A stretch of DNA of 64,000 bases from CAG-390 sp045633005 (lineage in GTDB: Bacteria > Bacillota > Clostridia > Oscillospirales > CAG-272), in assembly GCA_045633005.1 (NCBI GenBank), contig JAZQXT010000007.1:79787-143786 (forward strand), read 5' to 3'. Numbering within the stretch: the first letter of the stretch is position 1; every line of letters starts with the position of its first letter. Of this stretch, positions 26,681-36,200 are shown piece by piece. The position numbers were made by a program, and so were the translations under genes. Below the pieces are notes generated by a model. That model ran no database searches. It saw only the letters and a list, made by a program, of their open reading frames with translations, and was not told the DNA's origin.

Positions 26681-27481
26681 TTATTTTTTCTTCAGCTTTC
26701 CTCTGACCTTGCCGATGCAGGAGACCTCGGAAAAGTCCTTGAGCATTATCTTGCCGTAATCGGGGTTGAGGGAGATAAGGCAATCGCCGCCGTATATCTT
26801 GAAATATCCGTCGCCGTCAAGAATGAATATTCCAAGCTCGCCGACCTCAACGGAGTCCGCCGTTTCAACGAGAAGGATGTCGCCGTTATGATATTTCGGC
26901 TCCATACTGTTGCCGCTGATGCGGAGCGCATAGTCCGCCCCCTCGGTCACGGGGTTGCGGTTAACGCTTATCTTTTCGGCGTTCGCGCTGTCAAGATACT
27001 CGCCCGTTCCCGCGGATACGGGCAGATCGTAAAGGGCTATATCCAGCTTGCCGCCATACGCGCCCGAATCGCGATAGCGGCGCGTGATGGGAGCGGTGAT
27101 GATAGCACTTTCGCGGCGCGCGGCGGGGGCGGGGGAGTACTCCACGCGCGAAACGCGCTCGCGCTCCTTGCCCGCGACCATCATAACAAGCTCTTTGCCG
27201 TGAGAGTCAAGGCGGCGGTATTCCTCAACGAGACGTATCTCGTCGCCCTCAAGAGTGAAATTGTTCGTGTTTTCGGGAATGCCGCTGACGATGTAGTCGA
27301 GCGAGCAATCAAGCGCGTCGCAGATGGCAACGATGTTCGACAGCTTTACCGAGTCGGATATTCCCGCAAGGAGCTTGCTGAGCGTTCCGAGCGGAATCCC
27401 GCTCAAATTTGAAAGCGCCTCGTTGGTCATCTTTCTTTCACTTTTTATTTCTTTTATGCGTTCTACGTAATCGGGGCCCAT
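26681..27481 (-). CDS. CI/LexA-like repressor (XRE HTH plus S24 autopeptidase)
   Basis: 266 residues. An XRE-type helix-turn-helix (about 6-65: MTNEALSNLSGIPLGTLSKLL) is joined by a Pro/Ala/Arg linker to an S24 peptidase/dimerisation domain. Ser192 (SGNSMEPK) and Lys228 (GYFKIYGG) form the catalytic dyad and Ala157-Gly158 (LPVSAGTG) is the likely self-cleavage bond, as in LexA and phage CI. Such repressors are inactivated through RecA-stimulated self-cleavage after DNA damage. No phage genes are near. It probably represses itself and the divergent small membrane protein. Normal gene composition; no sign of recent transfer. Confidence 0.85.
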   Translation of the reverse strand: MGPDYVERIKEIKSERKMTNEALSNLSGIPLGTLSKLLAGISDSVKLSNIVAICDALDCSLDYIVSGIPENTNNFTLEGDEIRLVEEYRRLDSHGKELVMMVAGKERERVSRVEYSPAPAARRESAIITAPITRRYRDSGAYGGKLDIALYDLPVSAGTGEYLDSANAEKISVNRNPVTEGADYALRISGNSMEPKYHNGDILLVETADSVEVGELGIFILDGDGYFKIYGGDCLISLNPDYGKIMLKDFSEVSCIGKVRGKLKKK

Positions 27482-27496
27482 ACCGATACCTCACTT

Positions 27497-27512
27497 TCAT
27501 TTTCTGAAATGA
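27497..27512. promoter_or_regulatory. Palindrome at the transcription start of the S24 repressor gene
   Basis: TCATTT-TCTG-AAATGA is a perfect 6-bp dyad placed next to and overlapping the -10 box of the repressor promoter by one base, exactly where an autorepressing operator would sit. A second, looser TTTTTC/GAAAAA dyad lies at about 27555-27574 near the divergent promoter. Confidence 0.5.
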
Positions 27513-27540
27513 TTATAGCACACTTTTTCCGATTTGTAAA
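27512..27540 (-). promoter_or_regulatory. Promoter of the S24 repressor gene
   Basis: On the minus strand, TTTACA (27540-27535) and TATAAT (27517-27512) are 17 bases apart, 31 bases ahead of the start codon. The dyad at 27497-27512 lies over the expected transcription start. Confidence 0.7.
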
Positions 27541-27579
27541 TAGGAAAATAAAAATTTTTCCGAAATTTGAAAAAATATA

Positions 27580-27608
27580 TTGACAAACGCTTGCGGATGT
27601 GGTATTAT
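27580..27608 (+). promoter_or_regulatory. Promoter of the small membrane protein gene
   Basis: TTGACA at 27580-27585 and TATTAT at 27603-27608, 17 bases apart, a strong sigma-A match. Divergent from the repressor promoter some 40 bases away. Confidence 0.75.
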
Positions 27609-27651
27609 AATGTCAGAAAGTTTCCAAAAACGGAATTCAAGGAGGTTCGCT

Positions 27652-27963
27652 ATGAACAATTGCTTAAATAACTACAATATATATAATCGCGCCGAGTACG
27701 GCAGAAAAGAGAAGAAGGTAAGCCGCCTTGCTCTCGTCGTTGAGTTTCTTCTTGCGCTTTTCGAGGCTGTCGTTGAGCTGCTCGAAAGACCGACGGTAAG
27801 AAGGATAGCTCGCGCCGTTATCGGCGTGGGACTTGCGGTTGCTTGCTACTTTTTCGTAGGCGCGGTCATCGGCGGCACGATAGGCGCGCTCCGCGCAATA
27901 TGCACTGCTGTCGGTATCGTCAGCGTCGGCATCCGCGTTTTCGGAGTCAGAGCGTCCGAGTGA
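27652..27963 (+). CDS. Small membrane protein of unknown function
   Basis: 103 residues; start at 27652 because AAGGAGG lies 7 bases upstream and the promoter at 27580 rules out an earlier in-frame start. The N-terminal third is polar (Asn/Tyr-rich, MNNCLNNYNIYNRAEYG), then an amphipathic helix with VEFLLALFEAVVELLE, then one or two hydrophobic segments (about 57-92, GVGLAVACYFFVGAVIGGTIGAL). No family recognised. Divergent from a self-cleaving repressor gene, so it may be damage- or stress-induced, like the small membrane toxins or division inhibitors often controlled by LexA-type proteins. Its last 17 bases overlap the end of the convergent transporter gene. Confidence 0.65.
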   Translation: MNNCLNNYNIYNRAEYGRKEKKVSRLALVVEFLLALFEAVVELLERPTVRRIARAVIGVGLAVACYFFVGAVIGGTIGALRAICTAVGIVSVGIRVFGVRASE

Positions 27964-29059
27964 TATCCTCGTCCGTGACGACTCCCGCCAAAAGCGTGCG
28001 CACCCCCGCTACTACGGCGGGCGCGAGCAAAAGCCCGATAACGCCGAAAAGGCGAAGCCCCGCGTACATTGAGAACAGAGATACCAAAGGGTGAATGCCA
28101 AGGCTCTTGCCTATTATTTTCGGCTCGATGAATTGCCGCAGTACCACGACGGCGACGTACAGTATGAGTAAGCCTATGCCACTTTTGAGGTCGGCGGTGA
28201 TGAATGAGATCACCGACCACGGAACGAGCACCGTTCCCACGCCGAGCACGGGCAAGATATCAACGAGCGCGGTAACGGCGGCAAGGAGCAGGGCGTATTC
28301 CGTTCCGATAAGGGTAAGACCAAAAAATACTACGGAAAACGTGATAAGAAGTATAAGAGAATACGCGCGCAGATAGCGTCCCGCCGTCTGCGCGGCTTCT
28401 TTTTTTATCTTGGGCATAAACGCCTTTACTCCTTCGGGGAGAAGGGCGTTTACGCTTGCCGTGAGCTTTTCCTTATCGAGTGCGAAGTAAAACGATGAAA
28501 TGACCGTTACGGCGATGGCTAAAAGCAGCTTGGGAAGGGAGGATGCCACGGAGGACAGCGTTTTGGACAGAAACGCGCTTATCGCATCCGCCGCGCTTGA
28601 TGCGATTCCCGATAGAAAAGCGTCTACGCTGTCGGGCGATATGCGGTGCGCCGTGTCCTTGTGCAGTGCGGCGGATATCTTTTCGCTTATTCCGTTTATA
28701 AGGTCCGTTGCGCTTCCGATAAGCTCGCTTATCGGGTCGCCGTCCTGACCGATTCCCGCGGCAAGCTCGCCAAGCTCGGTGACGAGCCGCTTTGCCGCGA
28801 GCCAAAGTGCAAGCGAGACCGCGACGAGCAACAAAAACACGAGCACCGCCGCCGCCACGCGCTTGGGTACTCTGCTGTGCTCGGATATCTTTTGAGCGAT
28901 AGGATAGACCGCCGCCGCGATGAGCGCGGCTATCGCAAACGGGAGAAGGATGGGGAGCAGGTGCTTAAAAAACAAATATACCGCCGCCGCGCCGAATGCA
29001 AGGCATATAAGGATCGCCGCCGTGCGCTTTGAGTCGAAGCCGTTTTTCTCGTCGTTCAT
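27947..29059 (-). CDS. AI-2E family (PerM/TqsA-like) transporter
   Basis: 370 residues with about eight hydrophobic segments: two near the N-terminus (about 12-50), one about 65-85, one about 170-200 after a soluble region, and a cluster from 220 to 355 containing DILPVLGVGTVLVPW and the family-typical IEPKIIGKSLGIHPLVSLFS. This family of permeases has members exporting autoinducer-2 or moving Na+/H+; most clostridial members are uncharacterised. AGAGG ribosome site. Divergent from rpoB. Confidence 0.85.
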   Translation of the reverse strand: MNDEKNGFDSKRTAAILICLAFGAAAVYLFFKHLLPILLPFAIAALIAAAVYPIAQKISEHSRVPKRVAAAVLVFLLLVAVSLALWLAAKRLVTELGELAAGIGQDGDPISELIGSATDLINGISEKISAALHKDTAHRISPDSVDAFLSGIASSAADAISAFLSKTLSSVASSLPKLLLAIAVTVISSFYFALDKEKLTASVNALLPEGVKAFMPKIKKEAAQTAGRYLRAYSLILLITFSVVFFGLTLIGTEYALLLAAVTALVDILPVLGVGTVLVPWSVISFITADLKSGIGLLILYVAVVVLRQFIEPKIIGKSLGIHPLVSLFSMYAGLRLFGVIGLLLAPAVVAGVRTLLAGVVTDEDITRTL

Positions 29060-29155
29060 TTCTTACCTCTAATAAATAAATACGATTGATTTTATGCTTT
29101 TTGCTGTCGCTCCTATACGCCGAAAAAATAAAAAATAAAAAATTTTAAAAAAGTA

Positions 29156-29184
29156 TTGACAATTTAAGGGACGTGTGATACAAT
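29156..29184 (+). promoter_or_regulatory. Promoter of rpoBC
   Basis: TTGACA at 29156-29161 and TACAAT at 29179-29184 with a 17-base spacer, about 170 bases ahead of rpoB. The leader between is A-rich and shows no obvious terminator or protein-binding hairpin. Confidence 0.7.
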
Positions 29185-29353
29185 ATTACACTGAATTATA
29201 ATCCCTCAATATGCCTAAAAACTAAATTTTGCTGAAAAAAAGTCGTCGAAAAAGTTTAGAAAAAGCTTCAAAAACGAACGAATTTACAGAAAGTTTACAA
29301 AAAATTTAAGCATTTTTGAAGTGGAAAAATACTTGAATGGAGTGATTGTATCA

Positions 29354-32300
29354 ATGGTGAAAGTTACAGATCAGATGCTCGGAAAGAATCTGCGAAAGAG
29401 CTTTTCCAAAACTCGCACCACACTGGAGATCCCCAACCTTATCGAGATCCAGACGAAGTCCTTCAAATGGTTCCTTGAGGAAGGTCTTGCGGAGGTCCTC
29501 CGCGACGTATCTCCCATCGTGGATTTTTCGGGTAACCTTTCTATCGAGTTCATTTCCTTCTCGATAGACTCGAAGCCCAAGTATCCCGTAGAGGAGTGCA
29601 AGGAGAGAGACGTTAACTACGCCGCGCCTCTTAAGGTCAACGTCCGCCTTACCAACAAGCTGACGGGCGAGGTCAAGCAGACCGACATCTACATGGGTGA
29701 CTTCCCGATCATGACGGAGAAGGGTACTTTCGTTATCAACGGTGCTGAGCGCGTTATCGTTTCCCAGCTCATCCGTTCCCCCGGAATGTACTACGCCTCC
29801 GATATAGACAAGGCGGGGAAGAAGACCTTTACCGCCACCATCATCCCCTATCGCGGTGCATGGCTTGAGTACGAGGTCGACAGCAATAACGTTATCTGGG
29901 TACGCATTGATAAGAACCGTAAGCTTCCCCTTACTATGTTCATCCGTGCGCTCGGCATTTCCGTAAATCCCGAAACGGGACTTATGGAGTCTGCTATCAA
30001 TACCGCAGACGATATGGTAGAGATGTTCGGCGACAGCGTATATCTGCGCGCAACTCTTGAAAAGGACGAGTCCGAAAATCTTGCGCTTGGCAAGAGCTCG
30101 GGCGCGGCTATCGAGTCTCTGCGTGAGATCTACCGCAAGCTCCGCCCCGGCGAGCCCGTTCAGACCGACGCCGCTCTCACTCTCGTCAACAACTTCTTCT
30201 TTGACGCCAAGAGATACGATATCGCTCCCGTTGGACGCTATAAGTACGACAAGAAGCTCTCTATCGCCGCAAGAATCAAGAACCATCGCATAGCAAGCGA
30301 CATCGTAAGCCCCGTTACGGGTGAGCTTCTCTTTGAGGCAGGTCACGTTCTCAGCCCCGAGGACGCTATGCAGGTAGAGTACGCCGCCGTTAACGAGGTA
30401 GTTATCACTCTTGACAACGGCGAAAACATCAAGGTATTCTCCAACAACACTTGCTGGCCCGAAAAGATCATCGGTGACGATCTTTCCGACTGCGGCGTGC
30501 GCGAGAAGGTCCGCACCTCCGTTCTTCTTTCCATTATGGAGGAGTGCGGCGGCGATATGGACGCCGTCAAGGCGGCTGTTAAGAGCCGTATGGCAGAGCT
30601 TTGCCCCAAGCACATCACCCGCGACGATATATTTGCAACCATCAACTATCTCTTCACTCTCACTAATGACGTGGGCAGCGTTGACGATATAGACCACCTC
30701 GGTAACCGTCGTATCCGTTCCGTAGGCGAGCAGCTTCAGAACCAGATGCGCATCGGCTTCTCCCGTATGGATAAGATAATCCGCGAGCGTATGACCACTC
30801 AGGACAGCGAAAAGCTCACTCCTCAGGCGCTTATCAACATCCGCCCCGTAGCTACCGTTATCCGCGAGTTCTTCGGCTCGTCCCAGCTCTCTCAGTTCAT
30901 GGATCAGTCCAACCCTCTGGCAGAGCTTACCCACAAGCGCCGTCTGTCCGCGCTCGGTCCCGGCGGTCTTTCCCGTGAGCGTGCATCCTTCGACGTTCGT
31001 GACGTACACTATACCCACTACGGCAGAATGTGTCCCATCGAGACTCCCGAAGGTCCTAACATCGGTCTTATTTCCTATCTTGCGACCTACGCGCGTATCA
31101 GCGATTACGGCTTCATCGAGGCTCCCTACCGCAAGGTCGATCGCGCAACGGGCAAGGTAACGGACGAGGTCGTTTATATGACCGCGGACGAGGAGGATAG
31201 CTACATCATCGCTCAGGCTAACGAGGCGCTGGACGAGGAGGGAAGATTTATAAACGCCAAGGTAACGGCAAGAGATAAGAACGAGTTTATCGAGGTCGAC
31301 TCCTCCGTTATCGATTATATGGACGTATCTCCTAAGATGGTAGTTTCCGCCGCCACCGCAATGATCCCCTTCCTTGAGAACGACGATAACTCCCGTGCAC
31401 TCATGGGCTCGAACATGCAGAAGCAGGCAGTTCCGCTTATGGTAACGGATTCCCCCATCGTCGGTACGGGTATGGAATATAAGGTAGCTAAGGACTCGGG
31501 CGTCGTCGTTCTTGCAAGGAACGCGGGCGTCGTTGAGCACGTAGAGACCGCAAAGATAGTCGTTCGCTGCGAGGATGGCAGACACGACGTTTACGAGCTT
31601 ATCAAGTTTAAGCGTACCAACCAGGGAACGTGCTGCAACCAGCGCCCCATCGTAAAGGTTGGCGAGAAGGTAGAAAAGGGACAGGTTATTGCCGACGGCC
31701 CCGCAACCTCCAACGGCGAGATAGCTCTCGGTAAGAACGCTCTCATCGGATTTATGACCTGGGAGGGTTATAACTACGAGGACGCAGTTCTTCTTAATGA
31801 AAACCTCGTCAGAAATGACGTTTACACTTCACTTCATATCGAAGTATATTCTCACGAGGCGCGCGACACCAAGCTCGGCTCTGAGGAGATCACCCGCGAG
31901 ATCCAGAACGTAGGCGAGGATGCGCTCCGCAACCTCGATGCTAACGGTATCGTAAAGAAGGGTACCGAGGTACACGCAGGAGATATCCTCGTAGGTAAGA
32001 TCACTCCTAAGGGAGAGACCGACCTTACCGCAGAGGAAAGACTGCTCCGTGCTATCTTCGGTGAAAAGACTCGCGAGACCAGAGATACCTCTCTGCGTCT
32101 GCCCCACGGCGAGTCGGGAATCGTCGTTGACGTTCGCGTGTTCTCACACGAGCAGGGCGACGAGCTTCCTACGGGCGTAAATAAGGTAGTTCACGTTTAC
32201 ATCGCGCAGAAGAGAAAGATATCCGTCGGAGATAAGATGGCAGGACGTCACGGTAACAAGGGTGTCGTTTCCCGCATTCTTCCCCCCGAGGATATGCCCT

Positions 32301-33229
32301 TCCTTCCCGACGGAACTCCCCTTGACATCGTTCTTAACCCGCTGGGCGTTCCTTCCCGTATGAACATCGGTCAGGTTCTTGAGGTCCACCTCGGTATCGC
32401 TGCCCGCAAGCTCGGCTGGAAGATCATGACCCCCGTTTTCGACGGCGCAAACGAGCGCGACATTATCGAGTGCATGAAGCAGGCGAATATGTGGCGTGAG
32501 GTATTCCCCGGCGAGAACGTTGACGGCAAGGAGACCCGCGAGGTCACCGATCCCGTAACGGGCGAAACGAAGCGTCAGGTAATTGACGGTAAGACCGTTC
32601 TTTATGACGGACGTACGGGCGAGCCCTTCGACAACCCCGTAACCGTAGGTATAATGTATTACCTTAAGCTCCACCACCTCGTTGACGATAAGATTCACGC
32701 ACGTTCCAACGGTCCTTACTCTCTCGTAACTCAGCAGCCTCTCGGCGGTAAAGCGCAGTTCGGTGGTCAGCGTTTCGGAGAGATGGAGGTTTGGGCACTT
32801 GAGGCGTACGGCGCAGCCTACACGCTTCAGGAGATCCTTACCGTCAAGTCCGACGATATCAACGGACGCCGTAAGGCATACGAGGCTATCATTCAGGGAC
32901 AGAATATTCCTACTCCCGGTGTTCCCGAGTCCTTTAAGGTTCTCGTTAAGGAGCTTCAGTCGCTCTGTCTTGACATCAAGGTGCTCAATGACGACGGCGA
33001 GGAGATCCAGCTCTCAAGCCTTTGCAACGACGATGCTCCTCAGTATCTCAGCCGCACTGATGCGGAGGCTGTAGACGCTATCGTTGGCAACACCGAGATC
33101 CCCGACGACATCCACAAGGCGTTCCTCTTTGAAGAAGACGAGGACGAGGACGGCGAGGATAACGAGGAATACGAATACAGCGAAGACGAGAGCTACGACG
33201 ATAGCTTCGATTCGGACGATTATAATTAA
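29354..33229 (+). CDS. rpoB: RNA polymerase beta subunit
   Basis: 1291 residues from the ATG at 29354 (MVKVTDQ), preceded by GGAG at 11 bases; an in-frame GTG at 29321 would add 11 residues and cannot be excluded. Beta subunit of the core polymerase. The rifampicin-pocket region SSQLSQFMDQSNPLAELTHK with RLSALGPGGLSRERA is of the sensitive type. GDKMAGRHGNKGVVS (active-site lysine region) and the C-terminal LGGKAQFGGQRFGEMEVWAL are intact. The protein ends in an unusually acidic tail of about 35 residues (Glu/Asp/Tyr-rich). rpoC follows after 17 bases. There is no rplJ-rplL upstream. Confidence 0.98.
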   Translation: MVKVTDQMLGKNLRKSFSKTRTTLEIPNLIEIQTKSFKWFLEEGLAEVLRDVSPIVDFSGNLSIEFISFSIDSKPKYPVEECKERDVNYAAPLKVNVRLTNKLTGEVKQTDIYMGDFPIMTEKGTFVINGAERVIVSQLIRSPGMYYASDIDKAGKKTFTATIIPYRGAWLEYEVDSNNVIWVRIDKNRKLPLTMFIRALGISVNPETGLMESAINTADDMVEMFGDSVYLRATLEKDESENLALGKSSGAAIESLREIYRKLRPGEPVQTDAALTLVNNFFFDAKRYDIAPVGRYKYDKKLSIAARIKNHRIASDIVSPVTGELLFEAGHVLSPEDAMQVEYAAVNEVVITLDNGENIKVFSNNTCWPEKIIGDDLSDCGVREKVRTSVLLSIMEECGGDMDAVKAAVKSRMAELCPKHITRDDIFATINYLFTLTNDVGSVDDIDHLGNRRIRSVGEQLQNQMRIGFSRMDKIIRERMTTQDSEKLTPQALINIRPVATVIREFFGSSQLSQFMDQSNPLAELTHKRRLSALGPGGLSRERASFDVRDVHYTHYGRMCPIETPEGPNIGLISYLATYARISDYGFIEAPYRKVDRATGKVTDEVVYMTADEEDSYIIAQANEALDEEGRFINAKVTARDKNEFIEVDSSVIDYMDVSPKMVVSAATAMIPFLENDDNSRALMGSNMQKQAVPLMVTDSPIVGTGMEYKVAKDSGVVVLARNAGVVEHVETAKIVVRCEDGRHDVYELIKFKRTNQGTCCNQRPIVKVGEKVEKGQVIADGPATSNGEIALGKNALIGFMTWEGYNYEDAVLLNENLVRNDVYTSLHIEVYSHEARDTKLGSEEITREIQNVGEDALRNLDANGIVKKGTEVHAGDILVGKITPKGETDLTAEERLLRAIFGEKTRETRDTSLRLPHGESGIVVDVRVFSHEQGDELPTGVNKVVHVYIAQKRKISVGDKMAGRHGNKGVVSRILPPEDMPFLPDGTPLDIVLNPLGVPSRMNIGQVLEVHLGIAARKLGWKIMTPVFDGANERDIIECMKQANMWREVFPGENVDGKETREVTDPVTGETKRQVIDGKTVLYDGRTGEPFDNPVTVGIMYYLKLHHLVDDKIHARSNGPYSLVTQQPLGGKAQFGGQRFGEMEVWALEAYGAAYTLQEILTVKSDDINGRRKAYEAIIQGQNIPTPGVPESFKVLVKELQSLCLDIKVLNDDGEEIQLSSLCNDDAPQYLSRTDAEAVDAIVGNTEIPDDIHKAFLFEEDEDEDGEDNEEYEYSEDESYDDSFDSDDYN

Positions 33230-33246
33230 TTATAAGGAGAACAGCT

Positions 33247-36200
33247 ATGGCAAATAATGAATTCGCTTCCATAAAGATTGGACTGGCATCTCCGGACAAG
33301 ATAAGAGAATGGTCTTACGGCGAGGTAACGAAGCCCGAGACTATAAACTACCGCACGCTCAAGGCAGAGGTCGGAGGACTTTTCTGCGAGCGCATCTTTG
33401 GCCCGACCAAGGACGGCGCTTGTATGTGCGGCAAATACAAGAACTCGCACAACATCCGCGAAAAGATCATCTGCGATAAGTGCGGCGTTGAGGTAACCAC
33501 GAAGAAGGTCCGCCGTGAGAGAATGGGACACATCGAGCTTGCTACTCCCGTGTCGCACATCTGGTATTTCAAGGCGTCGCCCTCCCGTATGGCTCTCGTG
33601 CTTGACATTTCTTCAAAGCAGCTTGAGCAGGTACTTTACTTTGCCGAGAACATCGTTCTTGATCCCGGAAACACTCCTCTTGAAAGAGGAATGGTTCTCA
33701 ACGAAAAGCAGTACACCGAGTACCGCGAGATGTATGAGAACGAGTTCCGCGTAGGTATGGGTGCAGAGGCTATCAGAGAGCTTCTTGCAAGCATCAACGT
33801 TGATGAGCTTGCGGTTTCTCTCAAGGAGGAGCTCAAGACCACCACGAGCCAGAAGAAGGCGCGTATCATCAAGCGTCTTGAGGTAATTGAGTCCTTCCGT
33901 CGCTCGGGCAACAAGCTTGAGTGGATGGTGCTCGACGTAGTACCCGTGCTCCCCCCCGACATCAGACCTATGGTACAGCTCGACGGCGGAAGATTTGCAT
34001 CCTCCGACCTTAACGAGCTCTACCGCCGAGTTATCAGCCGTAACAACCGTCTGAAAAAGCTCATAGAGATCCACACCCCCGAGATAGTTATCCGCAACGA
34101 GAAGCGTATGCTTCAGGAGGCGGTAGACGCTCTCATTGATAACGGCCGCCGCGGCAAGCCCGTTACGGGCCCCTCCAACCGCGCTCTGAAATCTCTCTCC
34201 GAGATGCTCCGCGGTAAGCAGGGACGCTTCCGTCAGAACCTGCTCGGTAAGCGTGTTGACTATTCGGGACGTTCCGTTATCGTCGTAGGACCTTCGCTCA
34301 AGATCTATCAGTGCGGTCTGCCTAAGGAGATGGCACTTGAGCTCTTCAAGCCATTCGTCGTTAAGAGACTTGTCGAAATGGGCAAGGCTACCAACGTCAA
34401 GGAGGCACAGAAGAAGATCGATCGCGCTCAGGTCAGCAACGACGAGGTCTGGGATGCACTCGAAAACGTTATCAAGGAGCATCCCGTGCTTCTTAACCGC
34501 GCACCTACGCTCCACCGTCTGTCCATTCAGGCGTTTGAGCCCGTGCTCGTAGAGGGTAGAGCAATAAAGCTCCACCCGCTGGTATGTACCGCATTCAACG
34601 CCGACTTCGACGGCGACCAGATGCCCGTACACGTTCCGCTTTCCGCAGAGGCGCAGGCGGAGGCACGCTTCCTTATGCTTTCCGCAAACAACCTTCTGAA
34701 GCCTGCCGACGGTAGAGCAGTTACCGTTCCTACGCAGGATATGATACTTGGTTCTTACTACCTTTCTATCGTAAGGACCGACGAGCCCGGCTGCGGAAGA
34801 ATTTTCCGCGACGTTGACGAGGCTACCATGGCTTACGCCAACGGTCAGATCGGTCTGCACGCTCCTATCGCCGTTCGTATGAAGAAGGACGGTGAAACGA
34901 GAATAATCGGTCTTATCCGTCCCGATATGACCGACGATAAGGAGCAGATCGGCAGAGTCAATACCGGCAAGGACGCCGTTACGCTCGGAAGAATCATCTT
35001 CAACAGCAACATCCCGCAGGACCTCGGCTTCGTTGACAGAAGCCGCGATGAGAACAAGTTCGACCTTGAGATCGCTTCGATCATCACCAAGAAGGAGCTT
35101 GGTCAGATCATCAACGCCTGCATTGCAAGACACACCTCCGCTACCACCGCAGAGATGCTTGACGCCATCAAGGAGATGGGCTACAAGTACTCCACTCGCG
35201 CTTCCTTCTCCATCTCGGTATACGATATGACTATACCTAAGGAAAAGAAGGATCTCGTAAGCGAGGCAGAGGCAGAGGTCGTCAAGATCGGCAAGTATTA
35301 CGCAAGAGGTCTGCTCTCCGAGGAGGAGAGATACGACAAGGTCATCGCGCTGTGGAACAAGACCACCGCAGACGTTACCGCGGCTCTCCAGAAGGGCTTC
35401 TCCACCTATAACCCGATCAAGATAATGTCTGATTCGGGAGCCCGTGGATCTATCACCCAGATGCGTCAGCTCGCAGGTATGCGCGGACCTATGTTCGCTA
35501 CCAACGGTAAGACGATGGAGATCCCGATCAAGTCGAACTTCCGTGAGGGAATGAAGATCTTCGAGTACTTTATGGGTGCTCGTTCCTCCCGTAAGTCCCT
35601 TTCCGATACCGCACTTCGTACCGCAGACTCGGGTTACCTTACCCGCCGTCTCGTTGACGTATCTCAGGACGTTATCGTTCGTGAGGAAAAGTGCGATACC
35701 CAGACCGGCGCGTACGTACGCGCTATCACCGAGCCCGGTGCTGACAAGCCTATCGAGCCTCTGGCAGACAGACTTGTGGGCAGATATACCCTCGGTGACG
35801 TAGTAGACCCCAAGACGGGCGAGGTCATCGTTCCCGACGACACTCTCGTAGATGAGAAGATGGCAAAGAAGATCGTTGCCGCAGGTGTTGAGGAGGTCTG
35901 CATCAGAACCGTTATCCAGTGTCACGCAAGACACGGCGTATGCGCTCATTGCTACGGAGCTGACCTTGCCAGCGGCAAGAAGGTAAACGTAGGTGAAGCA
36001 GTAGGTATCCTTGCAGCTCAGTCCATCGGTGAGCCCGGTACTCAGCTTACGATGAGAACCTTCCACACGGGTGGTGTTGCAGGCTCGGATATTACGCAGG
36101 GTCTTCCCCGCGTTGAGGAGCTCTTTGAGGCAAGAACGCCCAAGAAGCCCGCTATACTCTCCGCAGTTGACGGCGTGGCTCACATTCAGCCCGACGAGGC

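Noticed and set aside
26681..27481. Prophage remnant around the S24 repressor
   Set aside because: No integrase, Cro, excisionase or structural gene is near, and composition matches the neighbours.
27580..27651. Upstream in-frame start for the small membrane protein
   Set aside because: It would lie within the -35 box and upstream of the transcription start; the ATG at 27652 has an ideal AAGGAGG.
29351..31585. Long open frame of 744 codons opposite rpoB
   Set aside because: It is antisense to a well-supported rpoB, has no recognisable protein features, and is explained by the biased codon use of the highly expressed gene.
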